14,099 nt of DNA. Source: Candidatus Methanomarinus sp. HR1 (GTDB lineage: Archaea; Halobacteriota; Methanosarcinia; Methanosarcinales; Methanocomedenaceae). Position 1 is the first letter of the stretch. Every line of letters begins with the position of its first letter. The notes under the pieces are model-generated. The model worked only from the letters and a program-made list of their open reading frames with translations, ran no database searches and had not been told where the DNA came from. Of this stretch, positions 6,957 to 14,099 are shown in pieces. The translations under genes were made by a program, and so were the position numbers. The stretch lies in NCBI GenBank assembly GCA_002926195.1, contig MZXQ01000072.1:1-14099 (forward strand). The letters are read 5' to 3'.

Positions 6957-7996
6957 TATAATACCTCTATTAATATTACAAATACTATCATGGATGTCAG
7001 GGCTGCTACCGGCACTGTGATAATCCAGGAAGTTACTATTTTTCTTATAACACTTAAATCAACCGCCTCAATACCGCCGGCCAATCCAACTCCCACCACA
7101 GCCCCGACCAGGGTGTGGGTAGTGGATACAGGTATAGAAATACCGGAATGAAAAAAAACCACAAGAGCTGTAGCAAACTCAGCAGAAAAGCCCCTCGTAG
7201 GTGTCAGTTCAGTGATATTCTTACCTATGGTTTCGATCACCCTCCAACCCCATGTCGCAAGACCTATCACAATTCCTATGCCACCGATAGCCAGTACCCA
7301 TTCAGGAATAACAGTTCCTGATGTAATACCAGCTGCATAAAGGGCTGCTGATATTGGTCCCACAGCATTGGCAACATCATTGGACCCATGTGCCAGGGCC
7401 ACAAAACAAGCAGATAGTATCTGGAGGTAGATAAATTTCTTTTCAAGATTATAAGGATCATCTACCCTGGCCAGTAAAAATATCCGTATTATGGTAAAAA
7501 TAATAAATGCAAGAGTGGCCCCTATAAGTGGAGAGGTGAGCCAGGAGATCACGATCTTTCCCAGTACTATCCACTCTATTTGATCAATAGTAAAACTATC
7601 AATATATATCGTAGCAACAAGACCAAAACCAGTTACTGCTCCAACTATGGAATGTGTAGTAGATACAGGCATATGATAGAATGTTGCCAGTGTTATCCAG
7701 AAACCCGCAGCAACGATAGCTGCCAGGGAACCTATGACCACCAGGTGCGGATCTATTGCAATAATTTCATCAATTGGGACAATTCCCTTTGCGATCCTGC
7801 TTGTTACTTTATCTCCAAAGAACACAGCACCTACCAGTTCAAGTACTCCTGCTATAATTATTACTTGTTTAATAGATAATGCACCGCTACCTACGGATGT
7901 TCCCATTGAATTGGCCAGATCGTTTGCACCGATATTCCATGCCATATATAGCCCGGCCACAATTACCGCCAGCAATATAGGGTCAAAAAAGTCCAT
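6956..7996 (-). CDS. pit: PiT family inorganic phosphate transporter
   Basis: This is a secondary transporter in the cytoplasmic membrane that imports phosphate, probably as a metal-phosphate complex or with a cation. The 346-residue protein shows the two inverted PD001131-type signatures of the family: GANDLANSMGTSVGSGA at 23-39 and GSNDVANAVGP at 204-214. PVSTTH also occurs in both halves, at 110-115 and 289-294. About nine to ten hydrophobic segments can be counted. The length is that of archaeal PiT proteins without the large central loop of E. coli PitA. The ATG at 7996 has GAGG nine bases upstream, and phoU ends only nine bases earlier. The order phoU - pit - DUF47 with one-base coupling indicates a phosphate-uptake operon. 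Confidence 0.96.
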   Translation of the reverse strand: MDFFDPILLAVIVAGLYMAWNIGANDLANSMGTSVGSGALSIKQVIIIAGVLELVGAVFFGDKVTSRIAKGIVPIDEIIAIDPHLVVIGSLAAIVAAGFWITLATFYHMPVSTTHSIVGAVTGFGLVATIYIDSFTIDQIEWIVLGKIVISWLTSPLIGATLAFIIFTIIRIFLLARVDDPYNLEKKFIYLQILSACFVALAHGSNDVANAVGPISAALYAAGITSGTVIPEWVLAIGGIGIVIGLATWGWRVIETIGKNITELTPTRGFSAEFATALVVFFHSGISIPVSTTHTLVGAVVGVGLAGGIEAVDLSVIRKIVTSWIITVPVAALTSMIVFVILIEVL

Positions 7997-8005
7997 TCTA
8001 CTGCC

Positions 8006-8674
8006 TCATTGGTTCAGGTCTACCTTTAAACCGGTTACTATATACACCACACGCTCACATAAATTAATCATATGATCCCCCATACGCTCTAAATAGCGTG
8101 ATGCAAAAGTAAGATGAGACGCATTAGTTATTTTTTTCGGATCCTCAATCATATATGTGATCAGTTCGCGTCTTATCTGGTCAAAAAGAGCATCTATTTC
8201 ATCATCCCTTATAGCAATTTTTTTTGCCAGTTCTGCGTCTCGTTTCTCAAGTGCATCAAGACTGCCTTCCAGCATCTCCTGCAGAATTACAGACATTCTG
8301 GGAATATCTACTAATGGTTTGATATGAGGGGAATGAGATGTGGCCTTTGTAATATATGCAATATCAATAGACAGGTTCTTTATGTTTTCAAGGTCGATTA
8401 CTATCCTTAAAATACCTTTTAATGTACGCAGTTGTATAGGTGATACCTTTAGCGTCATTGTCTGAGTGCATTTATCTTCTATTACATCACCCAGTATACT
8501 GACCTTTTTCTTATTCTCAATAAGCCTGTCCGCCATATCGGTGTTCTGTTCTTCTAAAGACCTCACAGATCTATCGATGCAGACTTTGATATATTGTCCA
8601 AGTTCCCTGACATCATGTATAATTTCAGAAATTATATCATTTATGTCTGACGTACTCTTATGTTCCATATGCAT
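8006..8674 (-). CDS. phoU: PhoU domain protein
   Basis: PhoU proteins are cytoplasmic, helical, metal-binding regulators of phosphate uptake. The 222 residues form two PhoU repeats: the second has the metal-site helix RYLERMGDHMINLCERV (193-209), while the first is degenerate at IDLENIKNL (94-101). The normal partners of PhoU in bacteria, PstSCAB and PhoR, are absent here, so in this operon it most likely acts with PiT. Start: ATG 8674 is used; an in-frame ATG two codons later (8668) is equally possible, and neither has a strong Shine-Dalgarno. First gene of the phosphate operon, 48 bases from the aspartokinase end, with its own TATA-like promoter. Confidence 0.92.
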   Translation of the reverse strand: MHMEHKSTSDINDIISEIIHDVRELGQYIKVCIDRSVRSLEEQNTDMADRLIENKKKVSILGDVIEDKCTQTMTLKVSPIQLRTLKGILRIVIDLENIKNLSIDIAYITKATSHSPHIKPLVDIPRMSVILQEMLEGSLDALEKRDAELAKKIAIRDDEIDALFDQIRRELITYMIEDPKKITNASHLTFASRYLERMGDHMINLCERVVYIVTGLKVDLNQ

Positions 8675-8681
8675 ACCAATA

Positions 8682-8701
8682 ATAATTAATTTCTTAATTA
8701 T
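8682..8701. promoter_or_regulatory. Perfect 8-bp inverted repeat upstream of phoU, possible operator
   Basis: ATAATTAA (8682-8689), a TTTC spacer, then TTAATTAT (8694-8701). The arms are exact reverse complements and lie between the candidate TATA box and the phoU start, over the expected transcription start. AT-rich arms make chance more likely, but the position is where an archaeal repressor would bind. Confidence 0.35.
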
Positions 8702-8703
8702 CC

Positions 8704-8718
8704 ATATATTCTATAAGC
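8704..8718 (-). promoter_or_regulatory. Candidate TATA element of the phosphate operon
   Basis: Minus strand GCTTATAGAATATAT, inside the 48-base gap between aspartokinase and phoU. Transcription would start about 8685-8690, giving a leader of 10-15 bases before the phoU ATG. Confidence 0.4.
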
Positions 8719-8722
8719 CTTC

Positions 8723-10120
8723 TTATTTTAGTATGTCAAGTGAAAACTCCTTGTGAAGTATTTGCACAGTCTTTGTAGCAGCTTCTTTTTTAACTACAAA
8801 AGATATATTATGTTGTGAAGACCCCTGACTGATCATGATCACATTTATATTATTATCCCCAAGTGCCCTGAATACATTGCCTGCAACACCTGGAATGCCG
8901 GCCATATCCGCGCCGACTACGGCCACAACAGCAATGTGTGCATCAGATTCTATTTCACCTACTACACCATTTATAAACTCTTTTTTTAATACTTCTACAG
9001 CCGTTATTTGTTGTGATTCATCCACTACTATGGAAAGATTGGCTTCAGATGAACCCTGACTGATCATAACAATGTTCACTTTAGCATCGGCCAGGGTGTT
9101 AAAAACCCTTGCTGCAACACCGATAGTACCTACCATACCTGCCCCGCTGATATTGATCAAAGCCACGTTATCAATAACTGTAACTGCCTTTACAACATTC
9201 TCACCTGTTTCTTGTTCCTTTACCACAAGTGTGCCCGGATAATCAGGATCAAAAGTATTCTTTACCCGAACAGGTATGTCGTGTCGTATAGCTGGTTCGA
9301 TAGCTTTCGGATGAAGTACTTTTGCTCCGAAGAATGACATCTCCATTGCTTCAATATAAGAGATAATAGAAAGAGGACGAGCTTCGGGAACAAGTTTGGG
9401 GTCAGTGGTCATAATGCCATGTACTTCTTTCCATAACCATATTTCATCAGCCTTAATAGAAGCACCTATGATAGATGCAGTGAAATCAGACCCACCCCTA
9501 CCCAGTGTCGTGATCGCACCGGATTTATTTACTCCGATATAACCGGATATAACAGGAATAGATGTCTCTGATAATTTTGAAATGTGATCTTTCACGGCTT
9601 TATAGGTAGATTCAAATGGGTAAGCACTACCGTAATTATCATCGGTCAGTATGCCTATCTCACCACCTGTAAAGGATTCCGATTCGATACCAACTGACCT
9701 GAGGGAAGCTGATAAAATAGGTGCTACCAGCCTCTCACCATAAGATGATAGTTTATCAGTTGACCGTAAAGTAAGTTCACCTAATGAGCAGATACCGTTA
9801 AGGTCATTTTTAAAGTCTGTGAATAATACATCTAATTTGGCAATTGTGTCATCAACAAGATCATTCTCAACAGCATCATATAAAGCTTTCTTGTGTTGTG
9901 CGGTGATATTGCTGATAAATTCATTAGCCTTTATTTTATTACCTTCACCTGAAGCTTCATGGGCGGCATGTAGAATAGCATCTGTAACTCCTTCAAGTGC
10001 CGATGTGACTACTATGATATCGTTACCTTTTTCTTTATATTCCTTGACGAGTTCTGCTACCTGGCGTATTTTTTTTCCATTGCCAATAGAAGTTCCGCCA
10101 AACTTCATTACCAGCTTCAT
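8723..10120 (-). CDS. lysC: Aspartokinase with two ACT domains
   Basis: This enzyme phosphorylates aspartate, the first step toward lysine, threonine, methionine and isoleucine. The 465-residue protein starts with the kinase motif KFGGTS (6-11), followed by VVTSALEGVTD, SYGERL and TTLGRGGSDFTA, all hallmarks of aspartate kinase. The C-terminal third holds two ACT regulatory domains. Each repeats the same core, a GxxGVAxxVFxxL helix followed by [VI]NIVMISQGSS / INVIMISQGSS, so the second looks like a duplicate of the first. Such ACT pairs normally bind lysine or threonine for feedback control; which ligand applies here cannot be read off. There is no homoserine dehydrogenase fusion. The gene begins 19 bases after the S3Ae gene, with AAGGTAC upstream, so it is probably co-transcribed with it. 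Confidence 0.96.
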   Translation of the reverse strand: MKLVMKFGGTSIGNGKKIRQVAELVKEYKEKGNDIIVVTSALEGVTDAILHAAHEASGEGNKIKANEFISNITAQHKKALYDAVENDLVDDTIAKLDVLFTDFKNDLNGICSLGELTLRSTDKLSSYGERLVAPILSASLRSVGIESESFTGGEIGILTDDNYGSAYPFESTYKAVKDHISKLSETSIPVISGYIGVNKSGAITTLGRGGSDFTASIIGASIKADEIWLWKEVHGIMTTDPKLVPEARPLSIISYIEAMEMSFFGAKVLHPKAIEPAIRHDIPVRVKNTFDPDYPGTLVVKEQETGENVVKAVTVIDNVALINISGAGMVGTIGVAARVFNTLADAKVNIVMISQGSSEANLSIVVDESQQITAVEVLKKEFINGVVGEIESDAHIAVVAVVGADMAGIPGVAGNVFRALGDNNINVIMISQGSSQHNISFVVKKEAATKTVQILHKEFSLDILK

Positions 10121-10139
10121 AGAAGATGTACCTTGTTCC

Positions 10140-10745
10140 CTAACTTGCTATAATAGGCTGATCCTTGGGTTCACTTAGTACAGTGGACTTTAATATCTCT
10201 GTACGTCGCAGTGGATAGATAAATTTTACTTCCCTGTATATAAAAGCTGAGAGTTTACCAAGAATAATTTCCTGCATAAAGGCTTTGAAATTCAATTCAA
10301 GTGCTTTTTTCCTTACCATGTAGACCATATACTGCCGAATAGACTTAATTTGACTTGCTTTAGCGCGTTTGATGGTAAAACAGGTTGGATTCACACGGAT
10401 CTTATATCCATCTGCGGTCATAACATCAATAGTTGTACTTATTGTTGATGACTGCCGCTTGATCAATGAACGTAGATAATCCCTGGTGAGTTCATGACCT
10501 ATCAACTTGGTATAAGCCGAATCTCCTCCTACCTGGTCTATCTTTAGTTCCAGTTTGACATTCTGTTTTGAATAATCATTGCTTATTTCGCCCAATGTAA
10601 CCTCTATCATACGACCCAATAGAAGTTCGGGATCTTTAGCAAGTGTCTCACCTATTTCCTGCTGCCCGATGATATCCGGTGCCATTATGTTAAACCACTG
10701 CTTGGATTTCCAGCCGTCTATTTTTCTTTGTCCTCTTTTAGCCAA
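10140..10745 (-). CDS. rps3ae: 30S ribosomal protein S3Ae
   Basis: This is a small-subunit ribosomal protein of archaea and eukaryotes (eS1 family), located near the mRNA exit of the 30S platform. The 201 residues are full length and open with the typical MAKRGQRKIDGWKSKQWF. Further family blocks are GHELTRDYLRSLIKRQSSTI in the middle and KIRVNPTCFTIKRA, followed by the IRQYMVYMVRKKA helix. The start codon is TTG (10745-10743): it is preceded by a perfect GGAGG six bases upstream, and the protein aligns from the next codon, so TTG is well supported. A strong TATA element at about 10800 indicates its own promoter. Aspartokinase follows after 19 bases. Confidence 0.96.
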   Translation of the reverse strand: MAKRGQRKIDGWKSKQWFNIMAPDIIGQQEIGETLAKDPELLLGRMIEVTLGEISNDYSKQNVKLELKIDQVGGDSAYTKLIGHELTRDYLRSLIKRQSSTISTTIDVMTADGYKIRVNPTCFTIKRAKASQIKSIRQYMVYMVRKKALELNFKAFMQEIILGKLSAFIYREVKFIYPLRRTEILKSTVLSEPKDQPIIAS

Positions 10746-10793
10746 TCTTGTTCCTCCGATTATAAAATCAAATTGTACTTTAGTAGAGTTCGC

Positions 10794-10807
10794 AATATAT
10801 AAATATA
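10794..10807 (-). promoter_or_regulatory. TATA box of the S3Ae - aspartokinase unit
   Basis: Minus strand TATATTTATATATT, between the COG1325 gene and S3Ae. Transcription would start about 10772-10777, leaving a leader of about 30 bases that carries GGAGG. It is the strongest TATA-like string in the intergenic regions here. Confidence 0.5.
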
Positions 10808-10811
10808 ATGG

Positions 10812-11243
10812 CTATAACTCTATCTCAAATAGAGGTTTCCCACTTTCTGTGGGCGGAGCTAACCAATCTATTACCTTTTGGGCTTCATCAGTATCCTTTA
10901 CTGTGATCTCAACCCATATACTTCCTAACGCCTCATCATCAGGTGGGAAACTGACTTTACCAGCAGTGGCGACCTGTTTATTTATAGTAAATGTAATAAT
11001 ATTCCTTTCAATATGCATATTAGTACGAGCTGTATCCAGTATCTTCCTGTATCTGAAATGTTCATGAAGTAGTATTAATGAATGATGATCACCACGCCCT
11101 ACTAACCGGGATGTTATTTTATCCGTTTTATCCATTTCATGATAGCTATATTCCAGTCCTGGAAATAATTTATCAATAGCTGACTGTACCCTGACCTTAT
11201 CTTCGGTGGGATATATTAGTGCAGATACTTCAACAGATATCAT
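10812..11243 (-). CDS. COG1325/DUF54 RNA-binding domain protein
   Basis: This small archaeal protein is of the COG1325 (DUF54) type, a predicted RNA-binding protein once proposed to be linked to the exosome. The 143 residues open MISVEVSALIYPTED and include the conserved HHSLILLHEHFRYRKILDTAR region and a NKQVATAGKVSFP strand, matching family members of about 140 residues. No catalytic residues are known. Its ATG overlaps the stop codon of the UPF0200 gene by four bases (ATGA, 11240-11243), so the two are translationally coupled. The neighbouring S3Ae gene supports a translation or RNA-processing role, but the exact function is inference. Confidence 0.85.
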   Translation of the reverse strand: MISVEVSALIYPTEDKVRVQSAIDKLFPGLEYSYHEMDKTDKITSRLVGRGDHHSLILLHEHFRYRKILDTARTNMHIERNIITFTINKQVATAGKVSFPPDDEALGSIWVEITVKDTDEAQKVIDWLAPPTESGKPLFEIEL

Positions 11244-11785
11244 CTATATTTCCTCATGAGCTTTCTTATTTTTTCCCGAAACTCATCCAGTGTTCCATTA
11301 TTCTCAATACTGATATCAGCCTTTGTAATGGATTTATTAATCCCCCAGCCAAGTTCCCTTTCATCTCTTAAAAGAAGAGCTTTTTCATCCATAAACCTGT
11401 CATCTTCCCTGCCACGCTGTTTGATCCTTGCATGTCTATTCTCTGAAGAAGAGCTAATATTTATTAATATAAAATCGTCTTTGAACTCTTTTTTAAAAAG
11501 GTATACCTCCTCAATATTGCGCACTCCATCCACAATGGCAGTATCATCATTAATATTCTTAAGTCCTGGTATACACCGCTGGGCAATAGCTGCAGGTCCT
11601 TCCTCTTGCCTGAGTTTGGTTCCTGTCATACCCAGGTTCTTATCTGTAATAGCAAGACCCAGGCGTTGAACTTCCTCTCTTATTACATCTCCCATATTCA
11701 CTACCATATAACCCATATCTTTGGCAATGACTGCAGCTTCACCTTTGCCTGATGCCGGCATGCCTACGAATGCTATTATTCTCAT
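11240..11785 (-). CDS. UPF0200 family P-loop kinase-like protein (dephospho-CoA kinase related)
   Basis: This is a P-loop NTPase of the archaeal UPF0200/COG0237 group, related to dephospho-CoA kinase and nucleoside monophosphate kinases; the substrate is not established. The Walker A loop is GMPASGKGE (8-16), with Lys14 but a Gly where Ser or Thr normally follows, a form closer to the GxGKGT loop of adenylate kinase. Other family blocks are VVNMGDVIREEV (28-39), RQEEGPAAIAQR, VDGVRNIEEV, and an arginine-rich lid (HARIKQRGREDD). Length 181 is usual for the family. It has no clear Shine-Dalgarno and lies about 30 bases after the radical SAM gene, with a TATA-like string in that gap, so a leaderless transcript is possible. 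Coupled to the COG1325 gene. Confidence 0.85.
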   Translation of the reverse strand: MRIIAFVGMPASGKGEAAVIAKDMGYMVVNMGDVIREEVQRLGLAITDKNLGMTGTKLRQEEGPAAIAQRCIPGLKNINDDTAIVDGVRNIEEVYLFKKEFKDDFILINISSSSENRHARIKQRGREDDRFMDEKALLLRDERELGWGINKSITKADISIENNGTLDEFREKIRKLMRKYR

Positions 11786-11807
11786 GTTATCGTTTTATTA
11801 CTCTTCT

Positions 11808-11827
11808 ATTATATCTTTTATATTCTT
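11808..11827 (-). promoter_or_regulatory. Candidate internal promoter before the UPF0200 gene
   Basis: Minus strand GAATATAAAAGATATAATAG spans the end of the radical SAM gene. TATAAAAG would start transcription only a few bases before the ATG at 11785, which has no ribosome binding site, consistent with a leaderless message. Confidence 0.35.
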
Positions 11828-12573
11828 TCATTTCCGTTCTCAATTGTACGTATCCGGATTTGATGTGAATTTTTTATATCAATATCCTTCACCATTTCCA
11901 GCAGTTCATCTCTACTAAATATCTTGATATGTTTCAGATTAAGAGTATTATCCGGTACACCCTGCTGTACTGCATAGCTCACTTGAGGGTATTTATCCAG
12001 ATACTGTCCGATCTTTGATATTTCGTGTTTGCCGACCAGCCCCCGAAAAACTGTAGTCCTGATCTCTACCTCAATACCTGCATTCAGGCATTTATTTAAT
12101 GTCAGTACAGCATTCTTTGCAGCCTCAGCACCTTTTTTTTCATCCAGTCCGATTACCTTACCATAAAGTACCGGATCATCCACAGGTGCTTTAATATCCA
12201 TAAAAACCTTATCCAGTATCCCTTCATCCAGCATATCGCTGACGATATCCATACCAAAACCATTAGTTTCAAGACCTATTTCCAATAATCGGGATGCTGC
12301 ATACCTGGCAAGGGTCTTTAATGCTTTAGGTTGCAGAGTCGGCTCACCTCCGCTGAATACCAATGCACTTACAAACCTGCTTGCCTTTGTGATCCGGGCC
12401 TGTATATCCTCTATGCTCATTAACTCCGATCCGGTAAGATAAGGATAGTTCTGGCAGTAGGGACACCTGAATTGACATCCTCTGAAGAATAATACTGCTG
12501 CTGAGCGACCGTACCAGTCAACTGTGGAAATGGGAATAAAATGTCCGAAATTGAATGATGCTTGATTAGACAT
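11818..12573 (-). CDS. Radical SAM protein of the anaerobic ribonucleotide reductase-activase / PflA type
   Basis: The protein belongs to the glycyl-radical activase group (COG1180/NrdG-like) of radical SAM proteins. The SAM cluster motif CQFRCPYCQN gives Cys33, Cys37 and Cys40 (from the chosen start), followed by SGGEPTLQ (74-81), LETNGFG and a VFMDIKAP strand, all in the usual order. The N-terminal FIPISTVDWYGRSAAVLFFRG is typical of archaeal proteins annotated as NrdG-like activators. No NrdD gene is adjacent, so the target is not shown. Start: ATG 12573 is chosen because a TATATA box centred on 12599 lies about 26 bases upstream, which implies a leaderless transcript starting at this ATG. 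A TTG at 12582 would add three residues but sits too close to the box. Divergent from ycaO. Confidence 0.85.
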   Translation of the reverse strand: MSNQASFNFGHFIPISTVDWYGRSAAVLFFRGCQFRCPYCQNYPYLTGSELMSIEDIQARITKASRFVSALVFSGGEPTLQPKALKTLARYAASRLLEIGLETNGFGMDIVSDMLDEGILDKVFMDIKAPVDDPVLYGKVIGLDEKKGAEAAKNAVLTLNKCLNAGIEVEIRTTVFRGLVGKHEISKIGQYLDKYPQVSYAVQQGVPDNTLNLKHIKIFSRDELLEMVKDIDIKNSHQIRIRTIENGNERI

Positions 12574-12594
12574 ACCTGTCAATACTCATCGCAA

Positions 12595-12605
12595 GATATA
12601 TAACC
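12595..12605. promoter_or_regulatory. Shared TATATA element between the radical SAM gene and ycaO
   Basis: GATATATAACC on the + strand. The TATATA core (12597-12602) is symmetric and is the only good TATA string in the 79-base gap. Leftward it points to a start at the ATG 12573 (leaderless). Rightward it gives a start near 12625 and a leader of about 28 bases with AGGA (12641-12644) before the ycaO ATG at 12653. Confidence 0.45.
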
Positions 12606-12652
12606 ATTACAAACGAAAGCCCATACACTGGTTACTAAATAGGAAAATCAAT

Positions 12653-13924
12653 ATGAAGATTGAAATAGACCCCACAGTAAAATATAAAGAAGGTGCTCAA
12701 AGAGTATTAGGCCCTGATGAAACACTTAGGATCGTCAGTGGAATACTTGATACGATAGGAGTAACGCGTATCGCTGATATCACAGACCTGGACCGCATAG
12801 GCATACCGATTTTTTCTGCCATTAGACCAAGTGCCGCAACCGGAGCTATTTCTATTTACAGCGGTAAAGGTTCTGATGAGACCCAGGCCAGGATCTCAGC
12901 TATTATGGAAAGTGTGGAACGCTGCTGTGCAGAACAGTCCCATATCTCAATGGACCTGATTGATGAAGATACCCATCCATCGATCGTAAACACCTTTGAA
13001 AAACTATCTGTTAAAGTAAATACGATCCATCCCATGGACCTGCTGCCAGCCGAACCTATGATGAAAAATACCAGACTGGAATGGGTGGTAGGTTATGATC
13101 TGATCACAGGCGAAAATATCCTGGTACCGTCTAATGCCGTATACCATCCTTATACTCCATCAGCCGGGAGTACGCAGTTGTTTAGAAGTAATACCAATGG
13201 TCTGGCTTCAGGTAATACAATGGAAGAGGCCATTCTGCATGGTCTGATGGAAGTAATTGAAAGGGATGCTCTAAGTATTGCCGAATTTAATAAGAATCCC
13301 GGACGGGAGATCATATTGTCCCCGCAGGACGGTGTGGTATACCAACTTATGGAGAAATTTAACGATGCAAATATAACTGCAAAGTTATGGCTGCTTAAAC
13401 ATGATACTGATCTCTATACTGCTGTATGTGCCCTGGATGATCCGGTACTCAAGGACGCAGCACTATTGGTTATGGGTGCAGGTTCTCATTTACGGCCCGA
13501 GATCGCAGTGTCCAGGGCACTGACAGAAGCTGCACAGAGTAGAGTAGTACAGATACACGGCGCCAGGGAGGATACGGACAGGGAAAGTATGGTAAGGACT
13601 TTCGGATACGATACTATGAAACGTCTGAATAAATACTGGTATGAGGACTCCGAGGATAAGGTCCGGTTATCAGATCTGGAAGATAAGTCTGCTGATACAC
13701 CTGCTAAAAATATTGAAACCATAATTACTATGCTAAGAGGGATAGTTCCTTATGCTGTTATTATAGACCTTTCACGTTCTAATGTAAAAATGCCTGTGAT
13801 CAGGGCTGTCCTACCCACTTTTGAGCTGTATACTCTTGATAGGGACCGCAGAGGTAAACGGATGAAAGTAGGACGTAATAAAAAAATGAGTAAGAAAAAA
13901 TTCAGGCGACCCAGACCGTCATGA
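12653..13924 (+). CDS. ycaO: YcaO-type McrA-glycine thioamidation protein
   Basis: YcaO enzymes use ATP to activate a peptide-bond oxygen. In methanogens the YcaO paired with TfuA replaces the carbonyl oxygen of an active-site glycine in McrA with sulfur, making thioglycine. ATP-binding features of the fold are visible: SGKG (70-73), the helix ARISAIMESVER (79-90) with Glu86 and Glu89, NGLASGNTMEEAILHGL then EVIERDA (Glu200, Glu203), and RALTEAAQSR (288-297). The 423-residue protein is of usual length and ends in a basic tail (KKMSKKKFRRPRPS). AGGA eight bases before the ATG serves as ribosome binding site. The stop codon overlaps the tfuA ATG by four bases, so the two are coupled. The pairing with TfuA is what identifies the substrate as McrA. 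Confidence 0.94.
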   Translation: MKIEIDPTVKYKEGAQRVLGPDETLRIVSGILDTIGVTRIADITDLDRIGIPIFSAIRPSAATGAISIYSGKGSDETQARISAIMESVERCCAEQSHISMDLIDEDTHPSIVNTFEKLSVKVNTIHPMDLLPAEPMMKNTRLEWVVGYDLITGENILVPSNAVYHPYTPSAGSTQLFRSNTNGLASGNTMEEAILHGLMEVIERDALSIAEFNKNPGREIILSPQDGVVYQLMEKFNDANITAKLWLLKHDTDLYTAVCALDDPVLKDAALLVMGAGSHLRPEIAVSRALTEAAQSRVVQIHGAREDTDRESMVRTFGYDTMKRLNKYWYEDSEDKVRLSDLEDKSADTPAKNIETIITMLRGIVPYAVIIDLSRSNVKMPVIRAVLPTFELYTLDRDRRGKRMKVGRNKKMSKKKFRRPRPS

Positions 13925-14099
13925 AACAGATTGTTATATACACAGGTATTAGTCTTTCATGGGCAGATGCACGAACACTGCTGGATGCTGATTACAGGCC
14001 TCCGGTCAAAAGGAGTGATATCAATATCAGGCCAGGCAAAGAAAAACCTGATATCATAGGTATCATTGATGGTGTATTCTTTGACAGGGCTGCTGTCGG
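13921..14099 (+). CDS. tfuA: TfuA-like McrA-glycine thioamidation partner, 5' part
   Basis: Starts at ATG 13921 in ATGA overlap with the ycaO stop and runs off the window after 59 codons. The visible part, MKQIVIYTGISLSWADAR then LLDADYRPPVKRSDI and PDIIGIIDGVFFDRAAV, matches the N-terminal half of TfuA-like proteins. TfuA is the YcaO partner, thought to deliver or help deliver sulfide for thioglycine formation in McrA. Family length is roughly 200 residues, so about two thirds is missing here only because of the window edge; there is no sign of damage. Confidence 0.92.
   Translation, partial: MKQIVIYTGISLSWADARTLLDADYRPPVKRSDINIRPGKEKPDIIGIIDGVFFDRAAV

Noticed and set aside
8800..9070. Two similar DNA stretches about 230 bases apart, possible repeat element
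   Set aside because: They encode the matching MISQGSS cores of the two ACT domains of aspartokinase and reflect domain duplication.

Overview
The window comes from an archaeon that carries methyl-coenzyme M reductase, i.e. a methanogen or an anaerobic methane/alkane oxidiser, probably near the Methanosarcinales. The evidence is a YcaO/TfuA pair of the type that thioamidates a glycine of McrA, an archaeal/eukaryotic-type ribosomal protein (S3Ae), a ThiD-ThiN fusion, COG1325 and UPF0200 proteins, TATA-box promoters and GGAGG/GAGGT ribosome binding sites. The DNA is AT-rich. The species cannot be fixed from this window.

Layout. (1) 1-257: 3' end of a + strand gene, perhaps a methyltransferase. 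(2) 258-784: no sizeable gene, but two tiny overlapping minus-strand ORFs, one with a good Shine-Dalgarno and one encoding little more than a signal peptide. (3) 785-5310: thiamine region. Minus-strand thiC, a secreted hypothetical protein and a Fic protein precede a divergent thiDN on the + strand. (4) 5314-8674: minus-strand phosphate operon phoU - pit - DUF47, followed by a PflX-like radical SAM gene. (5) 8723-12573: minus-strand block of NrdG/PflA-like radical SAM protein, UPF0200 P-loop kinase-like protein, COG1325 RNA-binding protein, S3Ae and aspartokinase, with extra internal promoters likely. (6) 12653-14099: divergent + strand ycaO - tfuA; tfuA is cut by the window edge.

How the genes work together. 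ThiC makes hydroxymethylpyrimidine phosphate, and ThiDN phosphorylates it and couples it to the thiazole to give thiamine phosphate. PiT imports phosphate, with PhoU and DUF47 as likely regulatory partners. YcaO and TfuA install thioglycine in McrA. The S3Ae/COG1325/UPF0200 block is translation and RNA housekeeping joined to aspartate-family amino-acid synthesis.

No clearly new defence or mobile system is visible. The best leads are regulatory: a repeated octamer around the promoter of fic, whose product has a probable DNA-binding tail; a perfect AT-rich inverted repeat on the phoU start region; a single TATATA element that seems to serve two divergent genes; and the tiny ORF pair beyond thiC.
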